A stretch of DNA of 64,000 bases from the NCBI GenBank assembly GCA_017526745.1, contig JAFXQX010000012.1:1-64000 (forward strand), given 5' to 3'. The notes beneath the pieces were generated by a model, which saw only the letters and a program-made list of their open reading frames with translations, had not been told where the DNA came from and searched no databases. This DNA is from Lachnospiraceae bacterium. GTDB taxonomy: Bacteria > Bacillota > Clostridia > Lachnospirales > Lachnospiraceae. The position numbers and the translations under genes are program-made. This document shows, one piece after another, positions 49,940 through 58,561 of this stretch (the stretch's first letter is position 1; each line of letters opens with the position of its first letter).

Positions 49940-51517
49940 ATGAGTTTTTTTACAAAGTACGTTAACATCATAAAGTATTCACATTATTTAGCAATGCTGG
50001 GGACAGCATTGCTAATTTTTGTGTGCATGCCGGGTATACAGAAGCTTGAAGATACCGGAAGCAACAAAGTCAGTGTGTTCATAAACGGGACCCAGGTGGG
50101 AACCGTTAAGGATGCAGCGGAAGTTGACGGCATGATACTTGAGGCCAGGCGACGCATCGCATCCGAAAACAAAAACCTTGTTCTTGTGAACTCCGAAGTC
50201 GTGCTCTCCGGCTCAACAGATGTTGTGGGACAGGTGGATGAAAGAGAGACTATCGTAAACAATATTTACAATGTTTTTCGCGACAGCATCATGAAAACCA
50301 AGCAGCCTGCTTATGAGGTCAAGATCAACGAATTCACGGTCAATCTCGCCAGCATCGATGATGTTATCGCGCTCTTGAACGCTTCCAAGGCCGAATACGA
50401 TCCGGATTCGGAATGGAAGGTGTGGCTTGTTACGGATAACTCCAGGGAACTGAACGTTATGACCACAAAGATCGAGAAGGTTTCCGATGAGAAAAAAGAG
50501 ACGATCGACAAACCGGTCGTTTTTCCGCGCGCCGGGGCCCTTCTCAAGATGGAGGAGATATATGATGCGGCCTTTACGCCCAGGTCGGAGAACTCATATG
50601 AGTTCGGGGTCAGAAGCATAGACTTTGATGAGAATGTCGAAGTTGTCCAGGCATATGTTGACGGAGACAAGATCAGCACCCTTGAAGAGGCGATCGAAGC
50701 AGTCACCAAAACAAGCGAAAAGAGCAAAAAATACGAAGTTGTGGCCGGAGACACTCTCGGGGCCATTGCCCAGAAAAATGACATGTCGATCGAAGACATC
50801 ATAAACCTCAATAAGGATTCCATACCGAGCGAAACAGCAACGCTTCGCGTAGGCGACGAGCTTACGATCTTTTCTCCCGAGCCCGAGCTGTCTGTAGTCC
50901 GGACCGAGAGAAGATATTACGAGGAAAACTATGACGCAGATGTCATATACATAGATAATGATGAATGGTATACGAATGAGACCGAGGTCCTCCAGCAGCC
51001 TGTGACCGGATACCGCAAGGTTGTGGCCGATGTGACATACAGAAATGCGGAGCTGGTCGGCACCGATATTTTATATGAAAATGTTACGGTTCAGGCTGTT
51101 GCCAAGATAGTAAAGAGGGGAACCAAGATCCCGCCCACATACATTTATCCCGTATGGGGAAGGATTTCTTCCGGATTCGGAAAGAGAAAAGCCCCGAAAA
51201 AGGGCGCGAGCACATATCATAAAGGGGTTGATTTTGCGGTTCCGATCGGTACTGCGGTAATGGCTTCCTGCGGCGGCACCGTAACCCGTGCCGGATGGGG
51301 AAGCGGTTACGGATACTGTGTCTATATACAGCATCCTGACGGAAGGGCGACAAGATACGGACATTTGTCCAAAGTGCTGGTCAAGGCCGGGCAGACCGTG
51401 TCCCAGGGGCAGAAGATAGCCCTTTCGGGAAATACCGGTGTTTCAACGGGTCCGCATCTGCATTTTGAGATACTTGTCGGCGGTGGACAAGTAAATCCGC
51501 TCAAATATTTGCAATGA
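49940..51517 (+). CDS. M23 peptidase with LysM and G5-like domains
   Basis: The 525-residue protein has one N-terminal membrane segment (about 14-30), a region of about 200 residues typical of clostridial spore/cell-wall M23 proteins, a LysM domain (about 263-310, YEVVAGDTLGAIAQKNDMS), a G5-like domain (about 330-395) and a C-terminal M23 endopeptidase. Zinc ligands are His/Asp in YHKGVDFAVP and the HLHFE motif. It should cut peptidoglycan stem bridges outside the cell. It has no strong ribosome site and is probably coupled to the upstream gene. Confidence 0.92.
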   Translation: MSFFTKYVNIIKYSHYLAMLGTALLIFVCMPGIQKLEDTGSNKVSVFINGTQVGTVKDAAEVDGMILEARRRIASENKNLVLVNSEVVLSGSTDVVGQVDERETIVNNIYNVFRDSIMKTKQPAYEVKINEFTVNLASIDDVIALLNASKAEYDPDSEWKVWLVTDNSRELNVMTTKIEKVSDEKKETIDKPVVFPRAGALLKMEEIYDAAFTPRSENSYEFGVRSIDFDENVEVVQAYVDGDKISTLEEAIEAVTKTSEKSKKYEVVAGDTLGAIAQKNDMSIEDIINLNKDSIPSETATLRVGDELTIFSPEPELSVVRTERRYYEENYDADVIYIDNDEWYTNETEVLQQPVTGYRKVVADVTYRNAELVGTDILYENVTVQAVAKIVKRGTKIPPTYIYPVWGRISSGFGKRKAPKKGASTYHKGVDFAVPIGTAVMASCGGTVTRAGWGSGYGYCVYIQHPDGRATRYGHLSKVLVKAGQTVSQGQKIALSGNTGVSTGPHLHFEILVGGGQVNPLKYLQ

Positions 51518-51560
51518 TTTTTGTGTAATTTGTTAGATTAACCAAAAAATGTGTTCTCTA

Positions 51561-51589
51561 TTGAAACGCAAAATTCGGGGTATTATAAT
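51561..51589 (+). promoter_or_regulatory. murA promoter
   Basis: TTGAAA at 51561-51566 and TATAAT at 51584-51589 are 17 bases apart. Confidence 0.82.
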
Positions 51590-51631
51590 TTATCAGGATA
51601 TGCGAAAGATATGTTTTGCTGAGGTGTGAAA

Positions 51632-52924
51632 TTGGAGCAGTACATCATAAAGGGCGGTAACCCTTTAGTCGGAGAAGTTGAGATCGGCGGAGCCAAAAAT
51701 GCTGCGCTCGGCATTCTTGCGGCTTCGGTCATGACCAGCGAACCCGTGGTCATTGAGAACCTGCCGGATGTCAGGGATACTGCTGTGCTCATTCAGGCCA
51801 TGGAGAGCGTGGGCACCCGGGTCGAGCGGATCGACAGGCATACTGTCAGGATCAATGCGTCCGGTATTGACAATTACACAATAGATGACGGATATATCAA
51901 GAAGATCAGAGCTTCCTACTATATGCTCGGTGCTCTTCTCGGAAGGTTCAATCAGGCAAATGTAGCTCTTCCCGGAGGATGCAACATAGGAAGCCGTCCC
52001 ATCGACCAGCACCTTAAGGGCTTCAGGGCACTCGGTGTAAAGGTTGAAGTATCGCGCGGTATGATCTGTGCGGGGTGCGATAATCTTGTCGGGAGCCATA
52101 TTTACATGGACGTTGTAACGGTAGGTGCCACGATCAATGTTATGCTTGCGGCAACACTTGCAGCGGGCAAGACGATAATCGAGAACGCCGCCAAGGAGCC
52201 CCATGTCGTTGATGTTGCCAACTTCCTTAACAGCATGGGCGCCAACATAAAAGGCGCCGGAACCGATGTCATAAGGATAAAGGGAGTTGAAAAGCTTCAC
52301 GGAACGACTTATTCGATCATCCCCGACCAGATAGAGGCCGGAACGTTCATGTTCGCCGCTGCGATCACAAAAGGGGATGTCATGATCAAGAATGTGATCC
52401 CCAAGCATTTGGAGTCCATAAGCGCAAAGCTTATCGAGATCGGATGCCAGATAGAAGAGTTTGATGACTGCCTGAGGGTTGTCGCAACAAAGAGACTGTC
52501 AAGCACACATGTTAAGACGCTTCCGTATCCCGGATTTCCGACGGATATGCAACCGCAGATAGCAACTACGCTGGCTCTTTCCGAGGGAACGAGTATCGTG
52601 ACCGAGAGCATATTTGAGAACAGGTTCAAATATGTCGGCGAGCTTCAGAGGATGGGAGCAAACATAAAAGTTGAAGGTAATACGGCAATAATTGAAGGTG
52701 TTGATTCCTTCTCGGGAGCAGAGATATCGGCCCCGGACCTTCGCGCCGGAGCAGCGCTCGTACTTGCGGCTCTTGTGGCTGAGGGGATAACGATCATAGA
52801 CGATATCATCTATATCGAACGAGGATATGAGGACTTCCCGGAAAAGCTTTCATTGCTTGGTGCCGTTATCGAAAAAGTGGATAGCGAAAGAGATATACAG
52901 AAGTTCAAGTTAAAGGTCGGATGA
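51632..52924 (+). CDS. murA: UDP-N-acetylglucosamine 1-carboxyvinyltransferase
   Basis: The 430-residue enzyme adds enolpyruvate to UDP-GlcNAc, the first committed step of peptidoglycan synthesis. The catalytic Cys117 is in LPGGCNIGSRPID, the residue targeted by fosfomycin. GGAKNAAL near 19-26 and PTDMQPQ near the centre are family signatures. The TTG at 51632 is favoured because GAGG lies seven bases upstream; a GTG at 51626 would be only one base from it. The stop lies within a terminator hairpin. Confidence 0.95.
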   Translation: MEQYIIKGGNPLVGEVEIGGAKNAALGILAASVMTSEPVVIENLPDVRDTAVLIQAMESVGTRVERIDRHTVRINASGIDNYTIDDGYIKKIRASYYMLGALLGRFNQANVALPGGCNIGSRPIDQHLKGFRALGVKVEVSRGMICAGCDNLVGSHIYMDVVTVGATINVMLAATLAAGKTIIENAAKEPHVVDVANFLNSMGANIKGAGTDVIRIKGVEKLHGTTYSIIPDQIEAGTFMFAAAITKGDVMIKNVIPKHLESISAKLIEIGCQIEEFDDCLRVVATKRLSSTHVKTLPYPGFPTDMQPQIATTLALSEGTSIVTESIFENRFKYVGELQRMGANIKVEGNTAIIEGVDSFSGAEISAPDLRAGAALVLAALVAEGITIIDDIIYIERGYEDFPEKLSLLGAVIEKVDSERDIQKFKLKVG

Positions 52925-52935
52925 TCCGGCCTTTT
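52915..52935 (+). terminator. Terminator overlapping the murA stop codon
   Basis: GGTCGG (52915-52920) pairs with CCGGCC (52926-52931), followed by TTTT. The TGA is in the loop. Confidence 0.7.
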
Positions 52936-52940
52936 ATTAT

Positions 52941-52969
52941 TTGCATTTTTTCCATGTCTTCTTTATAAT
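52941..52969 (+). promoter_or_regulatory. Promoter of the HD-GYP/licD operon
   Basis: TTGCAT at 52941-52946 and TATAAT at 52964-52969 are 17 bases apart. Confidence 0.65.
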
Positions 52970-53004
52970 TACATTGGTTTATAGTGTATTTTCAGGAGAC
53001 TGAC

Positions 53005-54105
53005 GTGAAAAGGGTAAGGATTTCCGATCTTCGGCCCGGCATGAAGACAGCCGAAGACGTGTTTTCATACAATAATCAGATGATTGTTCCAAAGGGCGCG
53101 ATCCTTGATGACAAGATGATCACGCGCCTTGAGTTCTATTCGGTTCTCGCTGTTCGTATCGCCGAAGAATCCGGCGAGGCGGAAGAAGGTGAGACAGAGA
53201 GCGCACAGAGCGGTGAGATCAGCGCAAATTCCGCATATTCCCAAAAGGTCAAGAACAGCAGACAGTTCAAAAAGTTCGAAGAATCATTTCTTGAAAATAC
53301 CGAGTCCTTCAAGGAAAACCTCAAGAACATCGCTGAAAACGATGCCAAGATAGACAGCCGCGCCATGATAGAGAGCATCACCGGCCTGATACCCGAAGAT
53401 ATGACGGGCCTGGGCGTTTTTGACATGCTTCACAACATGCGCCAGTACGATGATTTTACGTATATGCATTCGATGAACGTCTCTCTCATCTGTAATGTTT
53501 TTGCTAAATGGCTCGGTATGAGTGAAAAGGATGTTGATATCCTGACGCTCGGAGGACTTCTTCATGATATCGGGAAACTTAAGATTCCCGACAATATCAT
53601 CAAGAAACCCGACAAACTCTCTCCCGCCGAATACAATATCATCAAGACGCATTCGCTCCAGGGATACAACATATTAAAAGATCAGGATATAGATGATAAC
53701 GTCAAGCAGTGTGCGCTCATGCATCACGAAAGATGTGACGGGTCGGGTTACCCGCTCGGACTTACAGAGGAAAAGATCAACACATATGCCAAGATAATCG
53801 CGATAGCCGATGTATATGACGCGATGACTGCCGCGAGAGTGTACAGGGGCCCCCTGTGCCCGTTTAAGGTCATCAGCATTTTTGAATCGGAGGGACTGCA
53901 GAAATACGACGGCCATTATATCCTTACATTCCTTGAGCATGTTGCAACGACTTACATGAATAACAGAGTGCGCCTCAACAACGGTATGGAAGGCGACGTA
54001 ATATTCATGAACAGGAATCAGTATTCCCGTCCCATGCTGCAGTGCGGTGACAAGTTCATCGACCTGTCGCGCGAACCGGATCTGTATATCGAGACCTTTG
54101 TCTGA
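53005..54105 (+). CDS. HD-GYP domain protein (putative cyclic-di-GMP phosphodiesterase)
   Basis: The 366-residue cytoplasmic protein has an N-terminal domain common to clostridial HD-GYP proteins (about 1-55), an acidic/Ser linker, a helical region and an HD-GYP domain (about 150-320). Metal and signature residues are intact: the HSMNVS helix, LLHDIGK, HHERCDGSGYP with the GYP motif, and DVYDAMTA. It is expected to hydrolyse cyclic-di-GMP or a related dinucleotide. The GTG at 53005 has AGGAG eight bases upstream; another GTG at 52984 lacks one. Its stop overlaps the LicD start (TGATG). Confidence 0.9.
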   Translation: MKRVRISDLRPGMKTAEDVFSYNNQMIVPKGAILDDKMITRLEFYSVLAVRIAEESGEAEEGETESAQSGEISANSAYSQKVKNSRQFKKFEESFLENTESFKENLKNIAENDAKIDSRAMIESITGLIPEDMTGLGVFDMLHNMRQYDDFTYMHSMNVSLICNVFAKWLGMSEKDVDILTLGGLLHDIGKLKIPDNIIKKPDKLSPAEYNIIKTHSLQGYNILKDQDIDDNVKQCALMHHERCDGSGYPLGLTEEKINTYAKIIAIADVYDAMTAARVYRGPLCPFKVISIFESEGLQKYDGHYILTFLEHVATTYMNNRVRLNNGMEGDVIFMNRNQYSRPMLQCGDKFIDLSREPDLYIETFV

Positions 54106-56084
54106 TGAACCCTGAATTTTATGAAGATGAAGTTATAGAGGGATTTTATGTACCTTCCATGCTGAAGAAAGCATGGGGAGCGCAGCTGGATGTTCTGAAT
54201 GAGACGGACAAGATCTGCGCAAGGCATAATATCCCTTATTTTGCGGATTGGGGAACACTTCTTGCCGCGATCCGTCATAACGGTTACATACCATGGGATG
54301 ATGACCTTGACATAAGCATGCGCAGAAAGGACTATGAGAGGTTCCTTAAATACGCTGCGACTGAGCTGCCCGAAGGATTCAAGGTCATGAATTATAAAAA
54401 TCATCCGGGCCACCATTTCTTTGTTGCCAGGATCGTGGGCAAGCCCAGGATCTGTTTTGAAGAAGAGCATCTTACACGTTTCCACGGTTTTCCCTATATT
54501 GCGGGGATCGATCTTTTTATTCTCGATAATGTCGCCCGAGACCGCAAACTCGAGGATCTGAAATCAAAAAAAGCGGAGTTCGTAGTTACCGTTGCGGATA
54601 ACATCGCTGACGGCAAGGTTTCCGGCGCCGACAGGGAGAAGCTTCTTTGTGAGTGCGAGGCATATACGGATGAAAAGATCGACAGAAGCCTTGCGGGAGA
54701 GGACCTTAGAGTCAGGATGTATGAACTTACGGAGAAACTTTTTGCGTCCATACCGGATGAGGAGTCCGATGCGCTTGTACAGATGATGCCGTTCGGAATG
54801 TACGGAAGGCAGAGCTATATTCCCAAGGAGTATTACCGCAGGACCGTAAGACTGCCGTACATGGAAACTTCCATATCCGTTCCCCTATGCTATGATGCGG
54901 TGATGCGATCAAAGTTCGGACAGTACATGCGTATACAGAAAACGTGGGAGACACATGACTATCCGTTCTATTCGGGACAGCACAGGGATCTTGTCGCCGT
55001 ACTTGATTTTGATTATCCCGAGTACAAGGCTTCGCGAAGTGACCTCATACGCCCGGAAAGAAGACCTTCGGCCAAAAGCGGTGACGGGATCAGGGATATG
55101 GTCTTTGTGCCGTTTGCGGCCAAATACTGGAAGTACATGGAAAAAATGTATGCCTACTATGCGGATAAGGATGACTGGAGAGTCTGGGTGGTTCCGATCC
55201 CGTATTACTATAAGAGCTGGGACGGTTCGCTTTCCGAAGAGATCTTTGATAAGGCTTCCTATCCTCCGGATCTGTATCTTCAGGATTACAAAGAGGTGGA
55301 TCTTGAAAGCTTTCATCCCGAAGCCGTCGTGATACAGAATCCGTTTGACGAGTGGAACAGCACATATTCGGTGCCTCCGGAGTTTTATTCGACGAACCTT
55401 TTGTCATTCACAGAAGAACTGATCTATATACCGTTCTTTGTCACTGATGATTTTTCCAAGGAAAGCGGACGGGAATATACCAATATGGACAGCTATGTAT
55501 GCATGCCGGGAGTGATAAACGCACACAGGGTGATCCTTCCGTCCGAGACACTGAAGGATACGTACAGGGATAAGATCATGGATTTTGTCTCCTGCTGTGA
55601 TGATGAAGTATCGGACGTACTTGATAAGAAACTTGCGGTGTGTCCCGAATTCATTTACCGGAAAGATCGCAGCGGATCAGTTGGAAAGACTTTGGAAAGA
55701 AGCACGGATAAGGCTGCAAAAAAGAAGATAGTATATTTCCTTACGATCAGTTTTCTTGCCGAAAACAAACTGGCAGCGATAAAAAAGATCAACAAGACTT
55801 TTGACGTCTTTTACCAAAACCGCGACAGGCTGGATGTCATATGGATAACACAGTGCATAAGGGATAATATCGATCTTCTCGATAAAGAAGTCGCGGACGG
55901 TTTCGGTAAAGCGGTCGAACGGTATGAGCAGATGCACATTGGCGAATACTTCGAGGATATGCCGAAGGAAGGATACATGAACTGTGCCGGAGATTGTGAT
56001 GCCTATTACGGCGATCCGTCCGCTCTGGCCCTGGCATTCTATTATGAGCATAAGCCCGTGATGATCGAAAGCCTTTTATCGTGA
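54105..56084 (+). CDS. LicD-family phosphotransferase with long C-terminal domain
   Basis: The 659-residue protein has a LicD nucleotidyltransferase-fold domain in its first 240 residues: ADWGTLLAAIRHNGYIPWDDDLDI (about 47-70) is the signature with the metal-binding Asp. LicD proteins attach phosphorylcholine or similar groups to surface polymers. The remaining 400 residues include KYWKYMEKMYAYY and VVIQNPFDEW segments that recall GT-B or CDP-glycerol glycerophosphotransferase folds, but this is not certain. It is translationally coupled to the HD-GYP gene, so surface decoration may respond to a cyclic dinucleotide. Confidence 0.85.
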   Translation: MNPEFYEDEVIEGFYVPSMLKKAWGAQLDVLNETDKICARHNIPYFADWGTLLAAIRHNGYIPWDDDLDISMRRKDYERFLKYAATELPEGFKVMNYKNHPGHHFFVARIVGKPRICFEEEHLTRFHGFPYIAGIDLFILDNVARDRKLEDLKSKKAEFVVTVADNIADGKVSGADREKLLCECEAYTDEKIDRSLAGEDLRVRMYELTEKLFASIPDEESDALVQMMPFGMYGRQSYIPKEYYRRTVRLPYMETSISVPLCYDAVMRSKFGQYMRIQKTWETHDYPFYSGQHRDLVAVLDFDYPEYKASRSDLIRPERRPSAKSGDGIRDMVFVPFAAKYWKYMEKMYAYYADKDDWRVWVVPIPYYYKSWDGSLSEEIFDKASYPPDLYLQDYKEVDLESFHPEAVVIQNPFDEWNSTYSVPPEFYSTNLLSFTEELIYIPFFVTDDFSKESGREYTNMDSYVCMPGVINAHRVILPSETLKDTYRDKIMDFVSCCDDEVSDVLDKKLAVCPEFIYRKDRSGSVGKTLERSTDKAAKKKIVYFLTISFLAENKLAAIKKINKTFDVFYQNRDRLDVIWITQCIRDNIDLLDKEVADGFGKAVERYEQMHIGEYFEDMPKEGYMNCAGDCDAYYGDPSALALAFYYEHKPVMIESLLS

Positions 56085-56093
56085 AGGCCGGAT

Positions 56094-56107
56094 GGCATTG
56101 CAATACC
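56094..56107. promoter_or_regulatory. Near-perfect 14-bp palindrome upstream of the beta-glucosidase promoter
   Basis: GGCATTGCAATACC is a palindrome with one mismatch, centred about 50 bp before the -10. It has the form of a dimeric repressor or activator site. Confidence 0.35.
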
Positions 56108-56145
56108 GCCGGATGAGTGAAAATATGGCACTTCCCAGCGTCGTA

Positions 56146-56154
56146 TGATATAAT
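56146..56154 (+). promoter_or_regulatory. Extended -10 promoter of the beta-glucosidase operon
   Basis: TGATATAAT (TATAAT at 56149-56154) has no good -35. The predicted leader is about 100 nt and includes a terminator hairpin. Confidence 0.6.
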
Positions 56155-56222
56155 AACAGTTGTGGTATTTTCTGATATCCGAACAACATGGCAGACGGGT
56201 TGATTTCAGTCTGAAACGTGCG

Positions 56223-56252
56223 GCTCCCTGCCTTTGGGCGGGGAGCTTTTTT
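56223..56252 (+). terminator. Leader terminator before the beta-glucosidase gene
   Basis: A ten-bp stem (56223-56232 with 56237-56246) is followed by six T. The ribosome site GAGG starts three bases later and the ATG is at 56264. An upstream CAGAC/GTCTG pair in the leader could be part of an alternative fold. Confidence 0.75.
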
Positions 56253-56263
56253 GCGAGGTTGAT

Positions 56264-58540
56264 ATGGATACAAAGATAAAGACACTTATAAAGAAACTCA
56301 CTCTTGAAGAGAAAGTCAGCCTGTGTTCGGGCTCTGATTTCTGGCATACAAAGGAGATAGAACGGCTCGGCATCCCTTCCGTCATGGTAAGCGACGGCCC
56401 GAGCGGCCTTCGCAAGCAGGATTATGAAGCCGGAACAAACAATGTAAATACAAGTATCAAGGCGGTGTGCTTTCCTACGGGTGTCAGCCTTGCCGCAAGT
56501 TTTGACGAGGACCTTGTAAGACGTGTCGGGGAAGCCATAGGTGACGAATGCCAGGCAGAAAATGTTGCGGCTATACTTGGCCCCGGAAATAACATCAAGC
56601 GTTCTCCTCTTTGCGGAAGAAACTTTGAGTATTATTCCGAAGATCCTCTCCTCTCCGGAAAGATCGCAGCGGCATTTATAAGCGGCGTTCAGTCAAAAGG
56701 CGTAGGAACTTCCCTCAAGCACTTTTGCGCGAACAATCAGGAATTTCGGCGAAACAGCTATGATTCGAGGATAGATGAGAGGGCGCTTCGGGAGATATAT
56801 CTTAAAACATTTGAGATCGCAGTCAGGGAGTCTCACCCGTGGACGGTGATGTGCGCCTATAACCTTGTAAACGGTGTTCAGATGTCTGAGAATAAAAGAC
56901 TTCTTACGGATATACTACGCAACGAATGGGGATTTACCGGACTGGTCATGAGTGACTGGGGTGCCGTAAGGGACCGCGTCAAAGGGATCGCAGCGGGACT
57001 GGACCTTGAAATGCCGTACTCATACGACGCATATGACAGCCTTGTGATCGAGGCCGTAAAGGACGGAAGACTTGACGAATCCGATCTTGACAGATGTGTA
57101 AAGAGGATACTGGAGTTTGTATATAAGGCGGTCGAAAATCATAACGATGAAGCCGTCTGGAACAAAGAGGAACATCATCTCATCGCAAGAGATATTGCAA
57201 ATGAATGCATCGTATTGTTAAAGAATGAGGAAAAGGTTCTTCCTCTTCGAAACGATGACCATGTCCTGATCATCGGAGGATTTGCCAGGACTCCCCGATT
57301 CCAGGGTGGAGGTAGTTCCCATATCAACTGTGGAAGTGTTGACTCTATACTGTATGCGCTGCAGTGGAATTCGAAGATCATATTTGAGGAGGGCTTTTCG
57401 GCAAAGGACGATTCGTATGATGAGGCACGATTCTCGCATGCCGTAAAAGCGGCGAAAGATGTTGACAAAGTAGTCATTGTCGCAGGTCTTCCGGACCTTT
57501 ATGAATGCGAAGGATATGACCGGGATCATATGGATCTTCCCAAGGTCCAGAACAATCTGATCGAAGCCGTATCGGAAGTTAACAGCCACGTGGTCGTCGT
57601 TCTCGAAAACGGGTCGCCTGTTACGATGCCGTGGGTGGACAGAGTTGAAGCTATACTTGAAACATACCTTTGCGGAGAAGGCGTGGGAGTTGCAACGGCC
57701 CGGGCACTATACGGCAAGAGCAATCCTTCGGGACGGCTGCCGGAGACGTTTCCGCAAAGGCTCGAGGACAACCCTTCATATATTGATTTTTCCGGAGACA
57801 TTACCCGGATAGAATACCGCGAAGGGATATTTACAGGGTACAGATATTATTCCAAAAGGAAGATGCCCGTGTTGTTCCCGTTCGGATACGGACTGTCATA
57901 CAGTACGTTTTCCTACGGACTGATGAGCACGGATACCGAAAAGATGAAGGATGATGAAACGGTTGAAGTTTCGATCGATGTCATAAACGACAGCATGATC
58001 CCCGGAAAAGAGGTGGTGCAGCTCTATGTAGAGGCTGGCATTCCCAACACAAAAGTAAGAAGACCCGTAAGAGAACTGCGCGCTTTCAAAAAGGTTTTCC
58101 TTGATGCCCACGAGCGCAGGAGCATCAGTTTTATCCTGGATAAAAGCGCATTTGCATATTACGATACCGACATCTCGGACTGGTATGTTGAACCGGGTGA
58201 TTATAAGATCGAGATATGCAAAAATGCCGATGAAGTCATAGCATATAAGACCGTGAATGTCATGCCGAAGAAACCGAAGAAACCGTTGTATGACGAGAAT
58301 TCGGTGTACAAGGATATCATGGAGAATCCGAATGCGGCAAAGATTGCAAAGCCGTATTTCGATAAATATCTGTTCAAGGATCCTGATGAGGATTCTACGG
58401 ATGAGGTGGCAACCGAGGCTTTCGGTTCCGATCCCGAGATATTCCTTCGAGACACCACGCTCAGAAATGTTGTCAATATGAGCTTCGGAAAGGTCACGTA
58501 CGAAGATATGAAAGAACTCATAGACAGACTGAACAGATGA
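56264..58540 (+). CDS. GH3 family beta-glucosidase
   Basis: The 758-residue intracellular enzyme has the two-domain GH3 core plus fibronectin-III-like domain. The N-terminal barrel carries the nucleophile Asp231 in GLVMSDWGA; substrate loops include SDGPSGLR and the LKHFCANNQE segment. The second domain has the GLPDLYECEGYDRDHMDLP loop near the usual acid/base region. No signal peptide is present, so it acts on imported oligosaccharides. The ATG at 56264 is preceded by GAGG; ten further in-frame codons upstream fall in the terminator. The following DUF3160 gene is 21 bases away. Confidence 0.93.
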   Translation: MDTKIKTLIKKLTLEEKVSLCSGSDFWHTKEIERLGIPSVMVSDGPSGLRKQDYEAGTNNVNTSIKAVCFPTGVSLAASFDEDLVRRVGEAIGDECQAENVAAILGPGNNIKRSPLCGRNFEYYSEDPLLSGKIAAAFISGVQSKGVGTSLKHFCANNQEFRRNSYDSRIDERALREIYLKTFEIAVRESHPWTVMCAYNLVNGVQMSENKRLLTDILRNEWGFTGLVMSDWGAVRDRVKGIAAGLDLEMPYSYDAYDSLVIEAVKDGRLDESDLDRCVKRILEFVYKAVENHNDEAVWNKEEHHLIARDIANECIVLLKNEEKVLPLRNDDHVLIIGGFARTPRFQGGGSSHINCGSVDSILYALQWNSKIIFEEGFSAKDDSYDEARFSHAVKAAKDVDKVVIVAGLPDLYECEGYDRDHMDLPKVQNNLIEAVSEVNSHVVVVLENGSPVTMPWVDRVEAILETYLCGEGVGVATARALYGKSNPSGRLPETFPQRLEDNPSYIDFSGDITRIEYREGIFTGYRYYSKRKMPVLFPFGYGLSYSTFSYGLMSTDTEKMKDDETVEVSIDVINDSMIPGKEVVQLYVEAGIPNTKVRRPVRELRAFKKVFLDAHERRSISFILDKSAFAYYDTDISDWYVEPGDYKIEICKNADEVIAYKTVNVMPKKPKKPLYDENSVYKDIMENPNAAKIAKPYFDKYLFKDPDEDSTDEVATEAFGSDPEIFLRDTTLRNVVNMSFGKVTYEDMKELIDRLNR

Positions 58541-58561
58541 TCTTGCATCAGGAGGGTAAAA

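Noticed and set aside
54105-56084. Frameshift or gene fusion artefact in the long LicD protein
   Set aside because: The frame is open throughout with uniform codon use, and no internal start with a ribosome site separates the two parts.
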